Below are positions 8,816 through 17,643 of a stretch of DNA of 64,000 bases, piece by piece (within the stretch, counting starts at the first letter, position 1; the number at the start of each line of letters is the position of its first letter). Position numbers and translations under genes: made by a program. The notes under the pieces were generated by a model, which worked only from the letters and a program-made list of their open reading frames with translations, had not been told where the DNA came from and searched no databases. The DNA comes from Paraburkholderia ferrariae NBRC 106233 (lineage in GTDB: Bacteria > Pseudomonadota > Gammaproteobacteria > Burkholderiales > Burkholderiaceae), in assembly GCF_000685035.1 (NCBI RefSeq), contig NZ_BAYB01000019.1, positions 110,643 through 174,642 of the forward strand, given 5' to 3'.

Positions 8816-10615
8816 TTAGTGACCGCGCGTGCGATTGCGCTGCGCGCCGCGCTGACCGCCCCGGTTGTTGCCCGGCGTACGGTTGCCGCCGGCATTGCCG
8901 CCGTTACCGTTGCCATTGCCGTTGCCGCCCTGAGCGCCGCGGCGGTTGCCGTTGGCAAAGCCGCCGCTCGCGCGCTTGCCGTTGGCCGGCGCGCGGTTGC
9001 CATCGACTTCGCGGCTGGGGCGATTGCCGTTGCGCCCGCCACCCGCGCCGCCGCCCATACCGGCGCCGAAACCACCGGTACCCGAGCCGAAACCGCCGCC
9101 GGCCGCACCGCGGCGACCCTGACGCGGCTGCGCCATGGCGCCGTGCGAACTCAGCACCGGCTCGCGGTTGATGAAGCCCATCGACGTCTGCATCGGATCG
9201 GGCTGACGGCGCTCCGGCGCATTGCCGCCGCGGCCGCCCTTCTCTTCGGCCGGCGCCTTCAGGCCCACGGCCGCCATCAGGCTGCGCACCTGATTGTCCT
9301 CGAGCTCTTCCCAGCGGCCGCGCTTGAGACCGCGCGGCAGCGCGATCGGGCCGTGGCGCGTGCGGATCAGGCGGCTCACCATCAGGCCGACCGCTTCGAA
9401 CATGCGGCGCACCTCGCGGTTGCGGCCTTCGGCCAGCGCCACGTGGTACCAGTGATTCGTGCCTTCGCCGCCGCCATCGCGGATGCGCAGGAAGTTCGCC
9501 GGACCGTCGTCGAGCTCGACGCCCTTGAGCAGCTTCTGGCGGTTGCCCTCGGAAAGCTCGCCGACCACGCGCACCGCGTACTCGCGCTCCACGCTATAGC
9601 GCGGATGCATGAAGCGGTTGGCCAGATCGCCCGAGGTGGTCAGCATCAGCAGACCTTCGGTATTGAAGTCGAGACGGCCGACGGCCAGCCATTTCGCGGT
9701 CTTCATCGGCGGCAGGCGGTCGAACACCGACGGACGGCCGTCCGGATCGGCATGGCTCACGATTTCGCCGGTCGGCTTGTGGTAGAGCAGCACGCGCGGC
9801 GGCTTGTTCGGCAGCTTGCGCTTGATCGGTTTGCCGTTCACGCGGACCTGGTCGGTCGGCAGAATGCGCTGGCCGATGTGCGCCGGTTCGCCGTTCACGG
9901 AAACGCGGCCCGCCACGATCAGCTCTTCCATGTCGCGGCGCGAGCCCATGCCCGCGTCGGCGAGCACCTTGTGCAGCTTCGGCGCGTCGTCGTCCGCGCT
10001 CAGCACGCGCTTGGGCTGCTGCGCGCGGCCGTGGCGCAGCATCGGCGCACGCACGCCGCCGCCCGCGGAGTTGTCGGCGTCGAACGCCGGCGACGTGACG
10101 TACAGGAACAAATCGTCCTGCGCGCCCTCGCCCGCAGCGGCGGCCTGGCCCTGCTGACCTTGAGCCTGCGCGGCGCGCCCCTTGCCCTCGCGGCGGCCCT
10201 TGCCTTCGCCCTGACGGCCCTTCGGGCCCTTGCCCGCGGGCTTCGCATCCTGCGTCTGCGCCGGCTCGGCGCCCGGCGCCGCATCCTTGCGGCGGCCCGG
10301 CTTCTTCGCGCCGCCTTCCTTGCGCGGCGCGCGCGCCGGTGCGGCAGCTTCGCTTTCCGACGGCGTTTCGGCGGCAGCGCTCTCACCCTCGACCGGCGCC
10401 GCATCGGCAGCCTTGGTCTTCGCCCCCGCGCGGCGGCGCGCGATCAGGCTGCGGGGCCCGCGGCGCAGGCCGCGGCGCGGACGGTCTTCGCCTTCGCCAC
10501 CCTCGGCGGCAACACCTGCCGCTTCGCGCTCACGCGGTTCGTCGGCATGCGCGGAAGCCGCGCGGCGCGAAGATTCGGACGCGTCGGTCGAATCGGTGTC
10601 GTGGATATCAGTCAA
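8816..10615 (-). CDS. rluB: 23S rRNA pseudouridine synthase RluB, with long low-complexity tails
   Basis: A 599-residue enzyme of the RsuA/RluB/E/F family, expected to modify U2605 of 23S rRNA. The recognisable enzyme is confined to about residues 212-465. It starts with an S4 RNA-binding domain (KLHKVLADAGMGSRRDMEELI) and has the catalytic aspartate D316 in VGRLDFNTEGLL. About 210 residues of Ala/Glu/Lys/Arg-rich sequence precede it. A tail of about 120 residues rich in Gly, Asn and Arg (RGG-like) follows. E. coli RluB has about 290 residues, so half of this protein is extension. The gene lies downstream of scpB on the same strand, a pairing common in beta-proteobacteria. Confidence 0.94.
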   Translation of the reverse strand: MTDIHDTDSTDASESSRRAASAHADEPREREAAGVAAEGGEGEDRPRRGLRRGPRSLIARRRAGAKTKAADAAPVEGESAAAETPSESEAAAPARAPRKEGGAKKPGRRKDAAPGAEPAQTQDAKPAGKGPKGRQGEGKGRREGKGRAAQAQGQQGQAAAAGEGAQDDLFLYVTSPAFDADNSAGGGVRAPMLRHGRAQQPKRVLSADDDAPKLHKVLADAGMGSRRDMEELIVAGRVSVNGEPAHIGQRILPTDQVRVNGKPIKRKLPNKPPRVLLYHKPTGEIVSHADPDGRPSVFDRLPPMKTAKWLAVGRLDFNTEGLLMLTTSGDLANRFMHPRYSVEREYAVRVVGELSEGNRQKLLKGVELDDGPANFLRIRDGGGEGTNHWYHVALAEGRNREVRRMFEAVGLMVSRLIRTRHGPIALPRGLKRGRWEELEDNQVRSLMAAVGLKAPAEEKGGRGGNAPERRQPDPMQTSMGFINREPVLSSHGAMAQPRQGRRGAAGGGFGSGTGGFGAGMGGGAGGGRNGNRPSREVDGNRAPANGKRASGGFANGNRRGAQGGNGNGNGNGGNAGGNRTPGNNRGGQRGAQRNRTRGH

Positions 10616-10760
10616 AACAACCTCAAAATGTCAGGTTGCGCGCCCGCTTGCGGGGCGCGTCAAGTGCTTGTTACGTCAGACGCCGCGATGAGCGGCTTCG
10701 TTGCCCGTCGTCGAGACGGGGGTCGTCCTGCGCCGCGTCCTGGCGGCGTTCGTGTTCGTT

Positions 10761-11861
10761 TCAGCCGTCGCTTTCGGGCGTGGCGACCGGGTACGGCCAG
10801 TACGCCTTCTGCGCAGCGGGCTCGTTCTGCCCGGCGCGAGGCGCTGCCTCGCGCGCTTCGGGTTGCGGCTTCGCGCCTGCAACGTTTGCGTCGCGCGGCT
10901 CGTCCTGCGTGGCCGCGCTTGCGCTGGTCTCGTTTGCACTGCCGATCTCGCCGGCGCCGTGTTGTTCGGCTTCGATGCTGTCGTGCCGCACGGCATGGGC
11001 CTCGGTCGCGCGCTCCGGCTGTGCGGTTTCGACAGCCTCCGGCGCATCGGTCAAGCCGGCTTCGGCGGGTTCGGCGGGTTCGTCGACTGTGCAGGCCAGC
11101 TCAGCCACCCCGGCCACCTGAACCTCTTGCGCCGCTTCGAACGTCTTCAACGCGGCCGGTTCCCCGGTATCCGCGCCGGACTCCGCTTCGGCGATCTCGC
11201 CCACCTGCGCTTCGTCTGCCTCGGCAACGTCATCCGCAGGCAGATCAGACGGAGCGTCACCGCCCAGACCCGCCGCGAGCAATTGCGCCGCTTCGCTCTC
11301 CGGGAATTCGATGGCGTGCTGCGCGAGCAACTGCTCGCCCATCTGCGCCGACGGGTCGTCGAGCGCCGGCAGCTCGTCCAGCGCCTTCAATCCGAGATCA
11401 TCGAGAAAGTGCCGCGTCGTCGCATAGAGCGCCGGGCGCCCCGGCACGTCGCGATGACCGATCACTTCGATCCAGTTGCGATCCTCGAGCTGCTTGACGA
11501 CCTGCGTATTGACCGTGACGCCGCGAATTTCCTCGATATCGCCCCGCGTGACCGGCTGCCGGTACGCGATGATGGCGAGCGTTTCGAGCACCGCGCGCGA
11601 ATAACGCGGCGGTTTTTCGGGGTGCAGGCGGTCCAGATAGGTCCGCATCGCGGGTTTGCTCTGGAAGCGCCAGCCGGACGCGAGGCCCACCAGTTCCACA
11701 CCGCGCCCGGACCATTCTTCCTTCAGGTCTTCGAGCAGGTGGCGGACCGTGTCGGCCGAAATGTCGTCGGCGAACAGTTTGCGCAGCTCGCCGATCTTCA
11801 GCGGCTCCTGCGTGCAGATCAATGCAGTCTCGAGGACGATCTTCGCCTCTTGGGTATTCAT
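10761..11861 (-). CDS. scpB: segregation and condensation protein B (ScpB)
   Basis: A 366-residue partner of SMC and ScpA in chromosome condensation. Residues about 1-185 form the two winged-helix ScpB domains: EAKIVLETALICTQEPL at the start, then RYSRAVLETLAIIAYRQPVTRGDIEEIRG. The remaining 180 residues are an acidic Ala/Glu-rich tail absent from typical ScpB (about 180-200 residues). scpA, often adjacent, is not in this window. The ATG overlaps the stop of a 67-codon upstream reading frame by four bases (see findings). rluB follows 146 bases downstream. Confidence 0.94.
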   Translation of the reverse strand: MNTQEAKIVLETALICTQEPLKIGELRKLFADDISADTVRHLLEDLKEEWSGRGVELVGLASGWRFQSKPAMRTYLDRLHPEKPPRYSRAVLETLAIIAYRQPVTRGDIEEIRGVTVNTQVVKQLEDRNWIEVIGHRDVPGRPALYATTRHFLDDLGLKALDELPALDDPSAQMGEQLLAQHAIEFPESEAAQLLAAGLGGDAPSDLPADDVAEADEAQVGEIAEAESGADTGEPAALKTFEAAQEVQVAGVAELACTVDEPAEPAEAGLTDAPEAVETAQPERATEAHAVRHDSIEAEQHGAGEIGSANETSASAATQDEPRDANVAGAKPQPEAREAAPRAGQNEPAAQKAYWPYPVATPESDG

Positions 11862-12174
11862 GCAGCCAGGTCAGACCTTAAGTCGGGTTCAAGGAACCGG
11901 ATCAGACAGAGACGATATGGAACTGGAGACGCGCTCGCCCGATTCTGATCGGTCATATTGATGGGAGCACGCACCGGGGGGTCGCAATACAGGCAATCGA
12001 GCCAGACCCAGCCGGACGGAGCAGCGAAATTCCCGCAGGGAATCGCGTGACTGAGCGCCATATTACGCAAAAACCACGGGTGCGTAAAGACGCCCGCCCG
12101 GTGTGCACCGATTGCCGCGGCCCCGCTCATGCAGCGAGCATGCCACGCGCGCCCGGGGCGTCGCCAGCCTGCGT
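11862..12174. other. 313-base gap between the aminotransferase and scpB, no confident gene
   Basis: The only coding candidate is a 67-codon minus-strand frame (11858-12061) whose stop overlaps the scpB start as ATGA. It looks like no protein I know. A promoter for scpB is expected here but no clear hexamers were identified. Confidence 0.4.
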
Positions 12175-13422
12175 TCAGCGGCCCGCCCGCGCCGCCAGAT
12201 AGCCGGCCAGCCGCTCCACGCCAGCGTCGAGCCGTGCCGGGTCGCACGCGTAGCACCAGCGCACGAAGCCCTCGCCCTCGGGGCCGAATGCGCTGCCCGG
12301 GGCGAGCCCGAGACCCGCGTCGCGCACGAGCGCCTTGCAGAGTTCGAGGCTGTTCTGTGCGCCGGGAAGCCGAAAAAACAGGTACATCGCGCCATGCGGC
12401 ACCTTGACGTCCACGCCCGGCAGACGCGCGAGCGCCGCGGCGAGGTGGTCGCGCGAGGCGCGCAAATCCGCGACGAGGGCGCGCGTGAACGGCTCGCCGT
12501 GCTCGACGGCGGCGATCCCGGCCTGCTGCACGAACGAAGGCGTACACGAGGTGTTGTACTCCACCAGCTTGCCGAGGTCGTCCATCAGCGCGCGCGGCGC
12601 GACCATCCAGCCGAGCCGCCAGCCCGTCATGAGCCAGGCTTTCGAGAAAGAATTGACGCAGATCAGGCGTTCGTCGCGCGAGGCGAGATCGAGGAAGGAC
12701 GGCGCCGTGCGGCCAGTGGCGTCGTCCTCGCCCGCGTAATCGTCTGCATAATAGAGACGCTCGTACACCTCGTCGGCAACGATCCAGATGCCGTGACGCC
12801 GGCAGTGATCGAGCACCGCGCGCTGCTCGTCGCGAGTCATGACCCAGCCGGTCGGATTGTTCGGCGAATTGATCATGAGCAGCTTCGTGCCCGGCGTCAG
12901 CGTTGCGAGCAGGCGCTCGAGGTCGAGCGCCCAGCCGCGTTCGCCATAAACGAGCGGCACGGTCTCGACGGTCGCGCCAAGAATCTTCGGAATCTCGACG
13001 AGATTCGGCCACAGCGGCGTTACCGCCACGGCGCGGTCGCCCGCGCCCGTCACCAGTTGCGCGGCGAGCATCAGCGCGTTCACGCCCGCGCTCGTCACCG
13101 CCACGTTGTCCGCCGCCGTCGCGCCGTGCAGACCGCTCACGTAGCGTGCGAGCACTTCGCGCAGCGGCGCGATGCCGAGGTTGTGCGTATAGAAGGTGTC
13201 GCCGCGCCCGAGCGCCTCGGCAGCGGCCTCGCGGATGAAAGGCGGCGTCACGCGGTCCGACTCGCCGAACCAGAACGGCAGCACATCCGGCACGCCGAAG
13301 CCCGCATTCGCGACCTCGCGGATCTGCGAGGAACGCAGCGCGCGCACGGCCTCGCGTGCGTTCGGCAACTCGTGCATGGGCGGCGTGGGGAAACCGGGTG
13401 AGGTTGGGTCGGCGTGGCTCAT
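12175..13422 (-). CDS. PLP-dependent aminotransferase, class I/II
   Basis: A 415-residue fold-type I aminotransferase. The PLP-binding residues are visible: SPNNPTG with N189, ADEVY with D217, and the Schiff-base lysine K261 in VNSFSKAWLMTGWRLGW, followed by the phosphate/carboxylate-binding arginine region. The N-terminus resembles aspartate/aromatic-type enzymes, but substrate cannot be assigned. It is transcribed after the LysR gene at 13506 on the same strand with 84 bases between, so that regulator is its likely controller. About 20 residues before MHELPNAREA may be extra, because an in-frame ATG at residue 16 is an alternative start. Confidence 0.87.
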   Translation of the reverse strand: MSHADPTSPGFPTPPMHELPNAREAVRALRSSQIREVANAGFGVPDVLPFWFGESDRVTPPFIREAAAEALGRGDTFYTHNLGIAPLREVLARYVSGLHGATAADNVAVTSAGVNALMLAAQLVTGAGDRAVAVTPLWPNLVEIPKILGATVETVPLVYGERGWALDLERLLATLTPGTKLLMINSPNNPTGWVMTRDEQRAVLDHCRRHGIWIVADEVYERLYYADDYAGEDDATGRTAPSFLDLASRDERLICVNSFSKAWLMTGWRLGWMVAPRALMDDLGKLVEYNTSCTPSFVQQAGIAAVEHGEPFTRALVADLRASRDHLAAALARLPGVDVKVPHGAMYLFFRLPGAQNSLELCKALVRDAGLGLAPGSAFGPEGEGFVRWCYACDPARLDAGVERLAGYLAARAGR

Positions 13423-13505
13423 CGTGGATCGCGCAAGGGTGAAAAACCGCAGTGTAGCGCGCGCACCACACAGGCGAAGCCGAAGCCCGCAACCGAGGCC
13501 GCGCT

Positions 13506-14408
13506 CTAGCGCAGTTCCTCGGGATGGCCGCCGACCTGCCGGATCAACGCCCAGACAGCCTCCGCGGCAGGCGACAGCGAGCGGTCGCGGCGTCGCACCA
13601 ACTCCACGGTGCGTTTGGCGCGCGGCACCAGCGCCCGCGCAACGAGCGACGAGCCCGCCGGCACCGGCAGCGCAAGCCAGGGCAGCACGCTGATCCCCAC
13701 GCCCGCCTCGACGAGCCCGAACACCGTGGCCGAATGGCCGAGCTCCTGCACCACGGGCGCGCGCACGCCGTGCTCGCTCATCACGGCGTCGATCAGCGGC
13801 CGGCTGCCCGACGCGTAATCGAGCATGACGAGCCGCTCGCCGTCGAGTTCGCGCCAGCCCACCTGCTCGCGCCGCGCCAGTTCGTGATCGCGGCGCACCA
13901 CCACGCAGAACGAATCGGTCGTGAGGGCCTCGGTTTCGAGGTCGTCCGCCGCAAAGGGCCCGATGATCACGCCGAAATCGACCTCGCCGGAGCGCACCTT
14001 GTGCACCACATCGCTCTGCACGTCGTCGCGCAGCCCGAGCGTGACGTAGGGAAACTGCCGGCCGCAGTCGGCCACCACCTGCGGCATCAGGCGGCAGGCG
14101 ACGGTCGGGCTCGCCGCCACCACCACACGCCCGCGCCGCTGCTCGCCGATCTCGCGGATCTCGCGCAGGGCATCGTCGAGATCGCTGATCAGGCGCGAAA
14201 TGCTCGCGATCAGATTGGCGCCGACATCGGTCAACTGCACCTCGCGCGTCGTCCGATCGACAAGGCGCACGCCGATCTCCGCCTCCAGTTCGCGCACGCA
14301 GCGGCTCACCGCCGACTGTGTGAGCCCGATCTGGTCGCCCGCGCGGCTGAAGCTCGCGAGGCGCGCCACCTCGATAAACACCCGCAACTGCCGCAGCGTC
14401 ACATTCAT
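13506..14408 (-). CDS. LysR-family transcriptional regulator
   Basis: A 300-residue LysR protein. The N-terminal winged HTH spans residues 1-60 (LRQLRVFIEVARLASFSRAGDQIGLTQSAVSRCVRELE). A periplasmic-binding-like effector domain follows to the end. It is upstream of, and co-directional with, the aminotransferase, so it may act on that gene as well as its own promoter. The effector is unknown. Confidence 0.92.
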   Translation of the reverse strand: MNVTLRQLRVFIEVARLASFSRAGDQIGLTQSAVSRCVRELEAEIGVRLVDRTTREVQLTDVGANLIASISRLISDLDDALREIREIGEQRRGRVVVAASPTVACRLMPQVVADCGRQFPYVTLGLRDDVQSDVVHKVRSGEVDFGVIIGPFAADDLETEALTTDSFCVVVRRDHELARREQVGWRELDGERLVMLDYASGSRPLIDAVMSEHGVRAPVVQELGHSATVFGLVEAGVGISVLPWLALPVPAGSSLVARALVPRAKRTVELVRRRDRSLSPAAEAVWALIRQVGGHPEELR

Positions 14409-14836
14409 CGGCTTAACTCATCAATCAGGAATTTTCATGCGATTTTATGCCAGTTATCGCTCAAATCGTTGCGTCGCGGTGAACCGCGGGGCCGATTATT
14501 CGCCGCAGTGCAGCAATACGGCGCAAACGCACGCCTGGCGGGCCTGATTGCACAAGATTGGTGATTCTCCCGATTTCCGGGGCATGCGTTTTCGAGTCGA
14601 ATACGCCCCTGGCAAGCACCCGCGCGGGCTTGATGCCACGCGGCTCCGAGACGAAAGCGTACGAGTTGGCACGCTTCTCGCATAAGGGCATGCACAGGAT
14701 CGACGGACGGTCCGGAAACGATACAGATCCGGCCGCCTCGAGATCCCGCCTGGTACCCCGCCCTCCGGACGGGAGTACATGAAGAGTGCGCAGCGCGGGG
14801 CAGCGCACCGGAGATAGCTTCGCTGAGGTGAATGAC
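14409..14836. other. 428-base divergent intergenic region
   Basis: Separates the minus-strand LysR gene from the plus-strand transposase-domain gene. The part next to the LysR start (about 14410-14470) is AT-rich and likely holds its promoter and operator. No gene or strong hairpin was recognised in the remainder. Confidence 0.4.
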
Positions 14837-15238
14837 ATGATGCTGTTCGACGATTTGAGAGACAACGAATGGGCGCTGGTCGAGGCGTTGTTCTGTGCGG
14901 AACCCGCACGGAGCGAACGGCGCGGACGGCCTCGCGTCGAAGCGCGTGCTGTGGTCAACGCCGTGCTGTGGGTCCTGTCGACGGGAGAAGGCTGGTCCAA
15001 GCTGCCGGGCCGCTATCCCTCGCCGCCGACCTGCCGCCGCCGTTTCGACGAGTGGCAGGCTGACGGCACCCTTGCCGAGATCGTGAAACGCCTTGGCACG
15101 AGCGGACGCGAGATTTCGCTGCGCGGCCGGATTGGCGCAACGGCCACCAAGCCGCCGGCACCGCCGAGCCGCGACCGCCTGCGCGGTGCGTTCTGGACCA
15201 ACCCGGAGTCGTGGCGCGCTCCGGTCAAGATGGCCTGA
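14837..15238 (+). CDS. orphan IS5-type transposase N-terminal (DUF4096-like) protein
   Basis: A 133-residue protein. Its first 90 residues match the HTH-containing N-terminal domain that begins IS5/IS402-type transposases: DNEWALVEALF, then GRPRVEARAVVNAVLWVLSTGEGWSKLP and TCRRRFDEW. The catalytic DDE half is absent. After residue 90 the protein has a basic Pro-rich tail and then stops. The start was chosen at 14837 because GAGGTG at 14825-14830 is a good ribosome site and the family motif begins right after it. No second transposase ORF or terminal inverted repeats were seen. It may be a domesticated DNA-binding protein or a decayed insertion sequence. Confidence 0.75.
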   Translation: MMLFDDLRDNEWALVEALFCAEPARSERRGRPRVEARAVVNAVLWVLSTGEGWSKLPGRYPSPPTCRRRFDEWQADGTLAEIVKRLGTSGREISLRGRIGATATKPPAPPSRDRLRGAFWTNPESWRAPVKMA

Positions 15239-15551
15239 GCACCGGCCTTCGAGCCTTCTCCGGCCGGGCGCCGCGCGTGCCCGGCCAGGTCGGGCCTCTC
15301 TCGCGGCGCCGATGCTGTCGATGCATCGGCAGGCAAAGCCGCTCTCTTCCGATGCCTCTTGCCGGTGCTTGCGGGCTCTTCTTTCCGCGGGTGCTGCACC
15401 GCCTCCGTCTTCCCTTTCCTCAGTTGCCGTCCCTCAGTTGCGAAGCGGACGAAACATCTATTTACCAATATTTACAGCCCCCTTTCGCTGCCGGCGCTAC
15501 GGTAGACCTATGTCTATAAACGCCGAGAACCCGCTTTGACGGGTGACTGTC
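15239..15551 (+). promoter_or_regulatory. repeat-structured upstream region of the small exported protein gene
   Basis: Contains two sets of direct repeats. CCTCAGTTGC occurs at 15418-15427 and 15432-15441. ATTTAC occurs at 15460-15465 and 15470-15475, exactly one helical turn apart. A TATAAA (-10-like) lies at 15515-15520 without a good -35. A short inverted repeat TAGAC-N4-GTCTA spans 15503-15516. The tandem ATTTAC fits binding by an OmpR/PhoB-type response regulator at an activator-dependent promoter. This is inferred from spacing only. Confidence 0.5.
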
Positions 15552-15857
15552 ATGCAATCCGTGAGACCGCTCATCCGGGGCAGCATGGCTTTACTGTCCA
15601 GTCTCGCCCTCTCCTGCGCCGCTGTCGCCGTGTTAGCCGCAGCGCTGGTGCCGGCCAGTGCCGAGGCACAGCCCCAACATCCTGAGGGTGGAAGCTGGAA
15701 TGTTCCGCGCGAAGGAGGCTGGCCGCCGGCGGGCAGCCATCTGCAAGGCGGCCCCAGTCCCGCGGTGCCGCGCGGCGACCTTCGCGCCGACATCACCGAC
15801 AATGCCCGCCAGCGCACCCCGCCTCTGCGCCCCGAGCCGCCGTCGCCGCGCCATTGA
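15552..15857 (+). CDS. small exported protein of unknown function
   Basis: A 101-residue protein with a clear N-terminal signal: basic MQSVRPLIRG, a hydrophobic core to about residue 36, and a cleavage-like ASAEAQ. The mature part is about 60 residues, rich in Pro, Gly and Arg, including two WxxP-type tryptophans, and shows no known domain. The ATG at 15552 follows GGGTGA at 15541-15546. A GTG at 15543 is an alternative start. A repeat-structured regulatory region precedes it and a terminator follows about 155 bases after the stop. Probably periplasmic. Confidence 0.7.
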   Translation: MQSVRPLIRGSMALLSSLALSCAAVAVLAAALVPASAEAQPQHPEGGSWNVPREGGWPPAGSHLQGGPSPAVPRGDLRADITDNARQRTPPLRPEPPSPRH

Positions 15858-16011
15858 GTTACCGGGTTCGCCAACCCTGCCCGAGCGCTCGCGCGCGTGC
15901 CGGTCTGGATGTAAACCCTCATCGTTTCGCGAGCACTTTGCGGGAACCCCGGCGCCTTGGCCGCGGTCTACTCAAGGCCATTAAGCACAGCGTGGCAGCA
16001 GTAATTCCGGT

Positions 16012-16043
16012 AAGCCCGTATCGTCCGATACGGGCTTTTTTTT
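16012..16043 (+). terminator. intrinsic terminator
   Basis: An 11-bp stem (16012-16022 with 16027-16037), loop GTCC, followed by eight Ts on the plus strand. It is placed to end the transcript of the small exported protein gene. Confidence 0.88.
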
Positions 16044-16093
16044 GGGCGTGCGCGGACAAAGTCGCAGATACGCCGCGCCTCGGCCGCAAAGCT

Positions 16094-16408
16094 CTATTGA
16101 CGGGCGGTGACGCCGCTTTGCGGCACGCCCTGCGCCGCGTAGCCGGCGGCGCGATGCGCAGGCCATTGAAGTGAGCGTTCGTCGCGCGCAAGACGCGCAA
16201 ATTCGGCGCGGCCGAGATCGGTGAGCACCGCGATATCGACAGGGGCGTGGAAACCGGGTGCAGGGGCCACTGTACGCTGGCGCACCGTCTCCATCAGGCC
16301 AAGATCGCGAAGATATTGAAAGACTTCGGGACGCCGCGCCCACGGGACCTGCCGATACTGCACCCGCCGCAACGCTTCGAGCACTGCTTCGTTGGAATAC
16401 GTGGTCAT
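16094..16408 (-). CDS. small winged-helix-like protein of unknown function
   Basis: A 104-residue soluble protein, MTTYSNEAVLEALRRVQYRQ at the start. The body has alternating helices and a strand-like pair (RQRTVAPAPGFHAPVDIAVLTDLGRAEFARLARDE), resembling the wing and final helix of a winged-helix DNA-binding domain. No named family is recognised. AGAAGTGAG just before the ATG at 16408 serves as ribosome site. Divergent from the YdcF-like gene, with 238 bases between. Confidence 0.65.
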   Translation of the reverse strand: MTTYSNEAVLEALRRVQYRQVPWARRPEVFQYLRDLGLMETVRQRTVAPAPGFHAPVDIAVLTDLGRAEFARLARDERSLQWPAHRAAGYAAQGVPQSGVTARQ

Positions 16409-16646
16409 CTCACTTCTTTCTTAAAATGCAGCCTTGCAGCGATGCGAGCGCCCCAAACGGAAAGGGCGGCCTGCCGCTGCCGGCCGTCGATGCACGCGCC
16501 CCGCCAGAGGAAACGACGGGACCGCGAGGTTGTCCGGGTCCCCGAGAAAGCGCCAAGGACGCTTCCGGCACGACTGCGCGGCGCCACGCTCGCGACGCAT
16601 GGGCGCAGGTGCTTTATCCCGGACATGATACGTTACCTCATTCAAA

Positions 16647-17483
16647 TTGATTCTATTCGTTTTCCTTGCCGCTTTTGTGCTCCTCTTCGCCGTATGGCGA
16701 CGGGGGCGCGTGCTCGTGGCCGTCGCGGGTGCCGCGCTCTTCTGGCTGCTGGCGTCGGGCTGGCTCACCGCGACGCTGCTCGACTTCGCGCAACCCCCGA
16801 TGTATCGCACTCCCTATGACCCGGCAAAGCCGCTCGCCATCGCGTTCGGCCCGCGCACGGCCATCGTGGTGCTGGGCGGCGGCACGCACGTGAACGACGC
16901 AGGCGTGCTGGTGCCGCGACGCGACGTCTACGCGCGGCTCGCCACGGCCGCTTCGCTGTACCGCCGCTGCCGGGCCGCCGGTGCGCAAGCAGCCGCGCAG
17001 GCGGCCGGCATCTGCCGCGTGATCGTGAGCGGCGGCAATCCCGAGCATCACGCCGCCACCGAAGCCGATACGTACGCGCCGTATCTGCTGCGCGCCGGCG
17101 TCGCCCCGGCCGACCTCGTGCTGGAAAACACCAGCCTCACCACCTGGCAAAACGCCCGCAACGTGACCCGGCTCCTTGCGGCCGGGACGAACAGCACGAA
17201 CGGCGGCGCGGGCGGCGGCGCGGGCGGTAAGACAAACGGCGACGGTGACACAGGCGCTGCCACCGAGACGCTCCTGCTCGTAACTTCGGCCTACCATATG
17301 CCGCGTGCGCTGCTCGACTTCCGGCGCTTCGGCGCCGAGCCGGTGCCCGTCGTGGCCGGCATGCGCCGTGCGGTCACCGGCTGGCTGCCGCGTCTCGTCA
17401 ATCTCGAAAGCGCGCAAACGGCGCTGCACGAATTGATCGGTATCGCGCAGTTTCATGTCTATCGCATGATCGGCTGGTTCTGA
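16647..17483 (+). CDS. YdcF/DUF218-family membrane protein
   Basis: A 278-residue protein with two N-terminal hydrophobic segments (residues 1-15 and 22-42), followed by the DUF218 domain: TAIVVLGGGTH near residue 72, RVIVSGGNPEH near residue 130, and LVTSAYHMPRAL near residue 213. This family, which includes SanA/YdcF, is linked to cell-envelope functions. A Gly/Asn/Thr-rich linker (about residues 182-206) interrupts the domain. The start is a TTG. The frame is closed just upstream (TGA at 16626) and there is no in-frame ATG before the first membrane segment. Confidence 0.83.
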   Translation: MILFVFLAAFVLLFAVWRRGRVLVAVAGAALFWLLASGWLTATLLDFAQPPMYRTPYDPAKPLAIAFGPRTAIVVLGGGTHVNDAGVLVPRRDVYARLATAASLYRRCRAAGAQAAAQAAGICRVIVSGGNPEHHAATEADTYAPYLLRAGVAPADLVLENTSLTTWQNARNVTRLLAAGTNSTNGGAGGGAGGKTNGDGDTGAATETLLLVTSAYHMPRALLDFRRFGAEPVPVVAGMRRAVTGWLPRLVNLESAQTALHELIGIAQFHVYRMIGWF

Positions 17484-17643
17484 CGTCGTCGTTTTGCGAC
17501 ATCGCGGCGTAACAAGATGTAACGGTGCGCATCCAGAATTACGCGATGTCATCTGGAGCGTATATTTGATCGTTAGAATGGCATGGCCATTCCGCCTCGC
17601 CAGGCACCGGCTGGGTCCATAAACCGCTTCCAAGGAGGTAGTG

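Noticed and set aside
16625..16819. Alternative ATG frame (starting 16625) overlapping the YdcF-like gene start
   Set aside because: It is out of frame with the DUF218 domain and Arg/Ala-rich. The TTG start at 16647 leads directly into the signal-anchor helix.
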